64,000 bases of DNA from Gonatopus flavifemur (lineage: Eukaryota > Arthropoda > Insecta > Hymenoptera > Dryinidae): the NCBI GenBank assembly GCA_018340375.1, contig JAFFJZ010000002.1, forward strand, positions 14,836,001-14,900,000, written 5' to 3'. A program made the position numbers and the translations under genes. The notes under the pieces were generated by a model. That model ran no database searches, was not told the origin of the DNA, and worked only from the letters and a program-made list of their open reading frames with translations. Positions 61,589 to 64,000 of the stretch are shown piece after piece. Each line of letters opens with the position of its first letter. Within the stretch, counting starts at the first letter, position 1.

Positions 61589-62589
61589 TAGAATTGAGGA
61601 ATCTTCATTTAGAGACCTAGAAATGAGTACTCTTCACTACTCTCATTCCTAATGAATTACAAAAAACAGTTTAACCAGAGTCAATGAATATATTGTTGTA
61701 TGCAATATTCCCTGGCCTCTTTGAAGCGTTCAGTGGAAGATGTTGATCTTCGAGTAACAAGACAGGATTTTCTGTAGAATTTTAATTCTTTTGTAGTTAT
61801 TATTAATTTATTAATTAATTTCTGTAAATAAATACAACGAAGTGGATCATTCTTTTGTAGTAGGAATTGAAAATTTTCCAGGTTCAAATATGACATTAAC
61901 TTCAAACACACCGTTGAAATTTGAGGAGGGTTTTTTCTTTGTGTGATTTGTTGGTTGTTTCTTGGTGAGAGGATCCAAATATCGGAGTGTTTTTGCAAAA
62001 TTCATGATTGATCTTCCTCCACTATGAACAATCCGATTTGTCGAGATCTATAGTTCTCAGGGGAAATTGTTCGGACAAGAAAAGTATTCCAATCCCGAAG
62101 AATAAATTATGTATCAATCATTCTGTGAGTACCTCATTACTTATTGGAATAATTTATTGTAATGATTTCTAGACCGATTGCTGATTTTGAGAGAAACAGC
62201 TTTGAAACAGAGTGTTTCTCTCAATTTCTCTTCGTGAGAAGTGAATTTTGAATGAACGAGCTTTCTGCGCCCAGTTATTTCTCTGGATGAATTGTTGAAA
62301 TTATAATCGTATGAATAAATACGATTCATTTGCGAATTGTAAATTTTGTCCATCTCAAAATTTTACTCCGACAAACATAAAATTGTTCATAGAAGTGTTT
62401 CGAACGAGTACAACGTTTCATATTGAATAATTCATCACGAATCTTGGAAAATCAGTCCAACATTTGGATTTTTTGATTTCGAAAAGGAAACTCGCAACGA
62501 GAAATTCAGTGGACATAATTTTGCTCGTAGATTCACATGGAAAGATTCTTTAGACGGGAAAAGTTCATATTTACTAACCCAAGTGTGTA
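61589..62589. other. Non-coding stretch, no gene recognised
   Basis: AT-rich. Short - frames at 61681-61998 and 62141-62353 show nothing recognisable. Confidence 0.5.
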
Positions 62590-63145
62590 TTGACGGCGGG
62601 CCCCATCTACGCCCAGGGTGGGTGCCCATGCTACCCAACGTGGAGCCAACCCTGGGATGATAACGTCGTTCTCAGCTTGGCCGTATTGCTTTGCCCGAGA
62701 ATTGGTAACACCACGGGCCCAGCATGAACCCGGACTAGGCAATCAATACTGCCCCTTCCTTTTTGTTTTGAAATTGGAAAATCCCCAGCATGTATATACC
62801 ATGGGGCCCACCCCGGGCCAGCATGGGCCCCATCCTGCCGATATGGGCCCAAGACTGGGCCAGAGTGGGACCAAAATTCTTAAACGCTGAGGATTGTACA
62901 CACATGCTCGGGATATAAATTCACCCCAATCTTGGCCTAACGCTGGTCCAAATTAGGGCCAAGTTCAAATGTGCCCGCACTAAGATTCATTATCTCCATT
63001 TTTCTCAACTATAATTGTATGGGAAAGCACAACAGGGCCAAGATTGAGCCAACATGGGCACCATCGACATTCCCCAATACTGGGTTAAAGAGGATGGACC
63101 CAGCCTGGGGCCCATTGTCATTATAGGCAATACACGCTTGGGAAT
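62590..63145. repeat. Cluster of family E (GGGCCCA-rich) repeats
   Basis: Several partial or whole copies side by side: GGCGGGCCCCATCTACGCCC (62596), the complete copy at 62784-62892, GGCCTAACGCTGGTCC (62935), GCCAAGATTGAGCCAACATG (63035) and GCCTGGGGCCCATTG (63102). GC-richer than the surrounding DNA. Open frames at 62533-62890 arise from this. Confidence 0.75.
62784..62892. mobile_element. Family E element (copy E2)
   Basis: CCCCAGCATGTATATACC at the left, ATTCTTAAACGCTGAGG at the right; interior CGGGCCAGCATGGGCCCCAT and GATATGGGCCCAAGACTGGG. Closest to E1. Confidence 0.8.
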
Positions 63146-64000
63146 GAATACATTTTGTACTCGTCATTTTTTCCATTAGGGTAAACCGAGGCGAATCGGA
63201 TCAAAATAAGCATATTTGCTGGTGTTGATCATTTTTATCGTTGATTACGCTCTTTTAACGCGTAAGTGCTTACATAATGTCACCGACTACTGGAAAAACA
63301 GGATAACATGACCATAACGCACATCGTTTAGTTCTGGGCAATGATATAAGTTGTAGCATCGCGTTCCCCAGACAGCACTGAGAAATTTGTTAAGCATTCA
63401 AAAAACGTACCTTGTTGCAAGCGAAATGTTCCAGAAACGTTTTGTGACCTTTTCAAAAGGTCGCATGTATATTTTTAAAACATCAAAATGTCCTGGTTTC
63501 TTTCTCGCAAAACGTGATTAGCACATGTTGAATTTGTCTTTCTAAATCATCAAATTGATAACATATGTGCGGATATTTTCCATTTAAAACAGATCCTAAA
63601 TCAGTTATATTCAAGTAAAATAATCTTGTGTGTAATAAATTACACGTACAAGCTTATGTAGTGCTGGATTTAGTGGAAAATAGTTCGACTCTAAAGCGCT
63701 TTTTAATATCTTCATTTTGTCCTCTTCAATATGTGTTTTTTGATGATCTTTTATGTTGTTCAGTGAGAATCAGTTGATTATGTGAAAAACAATATGGTTT
63801 GACTATTTTTTGATGTATTAGTCATCATGTAATAAACTTCGAATGTGGATGATTTGTAGGTTGGCGTAGGTTAGCGACGAAATGGGAAATTTTCATGAAT
63901 CATACAAATGTTTTCACAATGTAAGTTTAAAAAATTTTTTTCAAATGTAATTATTGGAATCAGAGGTCGCGAAACCACGGGGATGTTTCTAAAACATTCC
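63146..64000. other. Non-coding stretch, no gene recognised
   Basis: AT-rich. CCCCAGACAGCACTGAGAAA near 63365 and the AACGTACC/GAAACGTTTTG words after it recall the left tip and interior of element U, and AAACATTCC at the window edge may continue it, so part of another such foldback may be present. Confidence 0.4.

Overview
This window looks like AT-rich nuclear DNA from an insect, with long introns and gene-poor intergenic sequence. Evidence is the exon-intron structure of a conserved metazoan gene (membralin/TMEM259), three mariner elements including two of the irritans (Himar1-like) type, a MULE/FLYWCH-type transposase remnant, a hAT element with a perfect 8-bp target duplication, and dozens of small foldback elements. 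A hymenopteran is a reasonable guess from this mix, but nothing here fixes the order. No bacterial operons, rRNA, tRNA or CRISPR array were recognised.

The one host gene I can name is membralin, on the + strand. Three consecutive coding exons are present: 22255-22354, 39863-40175 and 40246-40469 (stop TAG). Splice signals and codon phases agree across both introns. The first visible intron is about 17.5 kb and is packed with transposon remnants. The 5' exons were not found and probably lie upstream of the window. A second, unrecognised candidate terminal exon sits at 60127-60265.

Most other recognisable structure is class II transposon debris. (i) At least ten palindromic MITEs run CAC...GTG between TA dinucleotides, the Tc1/mariner-type target duplication; they share only their tips and have unrelated interiors. 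(ii) A larger family, called 'A' here, is built of short self-complementary words such as TTTGCTGTGACAGCAAA, and many copies are split by other elements. (iii) Small families: B (274 bp), C (AGTGAGCC type), D (CTAGTAGAAATCACTC type), E (GGGCCCA-rich) and G (CACACTGTTGGTGG type). (iv) Three mariners at 46699-47974, 49105-50398 and 58395-59679, all with broken transposase genes. (v) A hAT-like element at 52929-54609. (vi) A Tc1-like long-TIR element at 36668-37973.

The most striking organisation is repeated nesting. Elements sit inside elements up to three deep (36536-38156), and many insertions lie at or near the centre (loop) of a palindromic host element. Several hosts have an uninterrupted copy or an intact opposite arm in the window, so insertion points and relative ages can be read directly. 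Stretches without recognised genes or repeats are listed as such.
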